Source: an uncultured Clostridia bacterium
GTDB lineage: Bacteria; Bacillota; Clostridia; UBA1381
Reading direction: 5' to 3'
DNA length: 64,000 nucleotides
NCBI GenBank assembly: GCA_944392335.1
Contig: CALXWJ010000001.1
Coordinates: 1 to 64,000 of the forward strand
The notes under the pieces are model-generated. The model was not told where the DNA came from. It saw nothing but the letters and a program-made list of their open reading frames with translations, and made no database searches. The stretch's first letter is position 1. Each line of letters begins with the position of its first letter. Shown in pieces: positions 62,940 to 64,000 of the stretch. The position numbers were made by a program, and so were the translations under genes.

Positions 62940-64000
62940 ATGAGAAATACAGTAAAAAGCATCTCTGTAGTAGTATGTATGGCTGTAATGATCAGTTCGG
63001 TAAATTTTATAACGGGAGCAGAAGAAAAATTCGCTATTGATGATTACGAATTTGATGGGATTAATAAAGCGGTAATATCCTTTAATAAAAATATCGGAAG
63101 CGATAATTTAGACCGAATTTCTATATTTGATGCAGTCGGAAAAGAGGTCACTCAAAACACAAAAATCAGCATTGACGGTGATAATATTGAGGTGGTGTTT
63201 TCCGATATTTACAATTCAATGAAGTATTTTATAAAAACCTCTGAAGAACTTATTTCTGAGGAAGGAGAAACAATTGACGAAGAATACTCCTTTCTTTTGC
63301 AAACGGAGGGGATCAGAGAGGATTTTAACGAAGGCGGAGATACATCATCCACATGGAAGAGAACATCAAAGGCAGAGGTCAACTTGCCTGCAAATTTATA
63401 TGATAACAGGGTTTTTGCGGCAAATAATCCGATAACCGATACAAGATTTATATATAATCAAAAACCCTATACAGAGGCTGCTGTTTTAATATATGACGGT
63501 GAGTATGAGAATTATAATTATAATGAAAAATCACTCCTTGAATATGATTTAAATATTAATTTAAAAGGTAATTTGGGAGGAAATTATGACGGTATCTCAA
63601 CCTTTTTTAAAACAGGAGGATTTACAACCAACGCAAAGGCAAATGATTGGAGCAGTCAATCCCTTTCTTCTCAAACAGGCGCGTATATATTAAGAGTATA
63701 TGATAACGGACAAAATGTTGAACTGAGAAAATGGCTGGGCGACGAAAAGGAGATTGGTGCAAAAAATGCAAGCGGACAGTACAATATAGGCACAGTTTTG
63801 GGAGAAAAAGTAAGCCTTGACCATGAAGTTGATATACCGTATAGATATAGGATCGAAACGGAGGAAATATCAGATGGGACAAAAATCACGGTAAAACGCG
63901 CGGAATATGATAATAACGGCAATCCGGGTGAATTTACGAAAGTTATTGAATATCTTGACACTGAAAATATACCTACGGGCGGAAGTTTTTATTTTATGAC
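62940..64000 (+). CDS. Secreted protein with Ig-like domain and beta-sandwich module (cut by window end)
   Basis: The frame is open from the ATG at 62940 to the window end (353 residues). AAAGGATGGGG lies upstream with good spacing. A signal peptide (about 1-27, ISVVVCMAVMISSVNFITGA) is followed by an SbsA-like Ig domain (about 30-125, YEFDGINKAVISFNKNIGSD) and one copy of the beta-sandwich module found twice in each of the two genes before it (TGAYILRVYDNGQNVELRKW). The order resembles the N-terminus of the 52691 protein. The catalytic part, if any, lies beyond the window. Confidence 0.8.
   Translation, partial: MRNTVKSISVVVCMAVMISSVNFITGAEEKFAIDDYEFDGINKAVISFNKNIGSDNLDRISIFDAVGKEVTQNTKISIDGDNIEVVFSDIYNSMKYFIKTSEELISEEGETIDEEYSFLLQTEGIREDFNEGGDTSSTWKRTSKAEVNLPANLYDNRVFAANNPITDTRFIYNQKPYTEAAVLIYDGEYENYNYNEKSLLEYDLNINLKGNLGGNYDGISTFFKTGGFTTNAKANDWSSQSLSSQTGAYILRVYDNGQNVELRKWLGDEKEIGAKNASGQYNIGTVLGEKVSLDHEVDIPYRYRIETEEISDGTKITVKRAEYDNNGNPGEFTKVIEYLDTENIPTGGSFYFM

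Overview
The window looks like a chromosomal segment of an anaerobic, low-GC, monoderm Clostridia-type bacterium. It has AT-rich codon use, strong AGGAGG-type ribosome sites, TTGACA/TATAAT promoters, many S-layer homology (SLH) proteins, an SdpR/SdpI pair, a lantibiotic-type immunity ABC transporter and a U32 protein. The large right-handed beta-helix proteins, SLH anchors and stalk domain suggest a plant-polysaccharide degrader, perhaps a Monoglobus-like gut organism. That placement is inference from gene content, not from a marker gene.

Layout. 1-703: gene-poor, repeat-rich DNA. 704-3344: GH27 alpha-galactosidase and an AraC regulator. 3644-18134: five co-directional exported proteins, two with GH141-like beta-helix domains, sharing a repeated module of about 210 residues; one carries SLH repeats. 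18447-20441: an unassigned TIM-barrel-like protein. 20693-22042: a MATE exporter behind an attenuator-like leader. 22557-29926: housekeeping block (U32 protein, ABC transporter, small conserved protein, topoisomerase III, SanA/YdcF-like protein, D,D-carboxypeptidase). 30130-32040: SLH protein with an acidic repeat tail. 32478-35314 (minus): ECF sigma factor, DUF4179-type anti-sigma, small secreted protein, SLH protein and a 54-residue protein. 35574-36120: debris (frameshifted XRE regulator, repeat copy, 3' end of a group II intron). 36314-39610: leucine-rich-repeat SLH adhesin. 39754-40389: YjbR/DUF3795 fusion. 40722-45355: BlaI regulator, M56 protease, two sensor-like proteins with a shared membrane anchor, SLH protein and a second 54-residue protein. 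45465-51108: peptide-toxin immunity block (sdpRI, LanFEG-like transporter, two-component system). 51478-52314: AraC regulator. 52691-64000: a second cluster of giant secreted proteins (SGNH hydrolase, GH141-like beta-helix, one truncated by the window end).

Three things tie the window together. First, about eight copies of an intergenic repeat of 95-290 bp, made of three or four hairpins, sit between genes in both orientations. Second, two signalling loci of different types (sigma/anti-sigma and BlaI/M56) end in the same pair: a small SLH protein and a 54-residue protein starting 1 nt after it. Third, two glycan-active surface clusters are built by shuffling two unassigned beta-sandwich module families, Ig-like domains and a shared C-terminal domain.

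Functions are read from motifs and domain order by eye. No database search was run, so family names are recognitions and substrate names are inferences.
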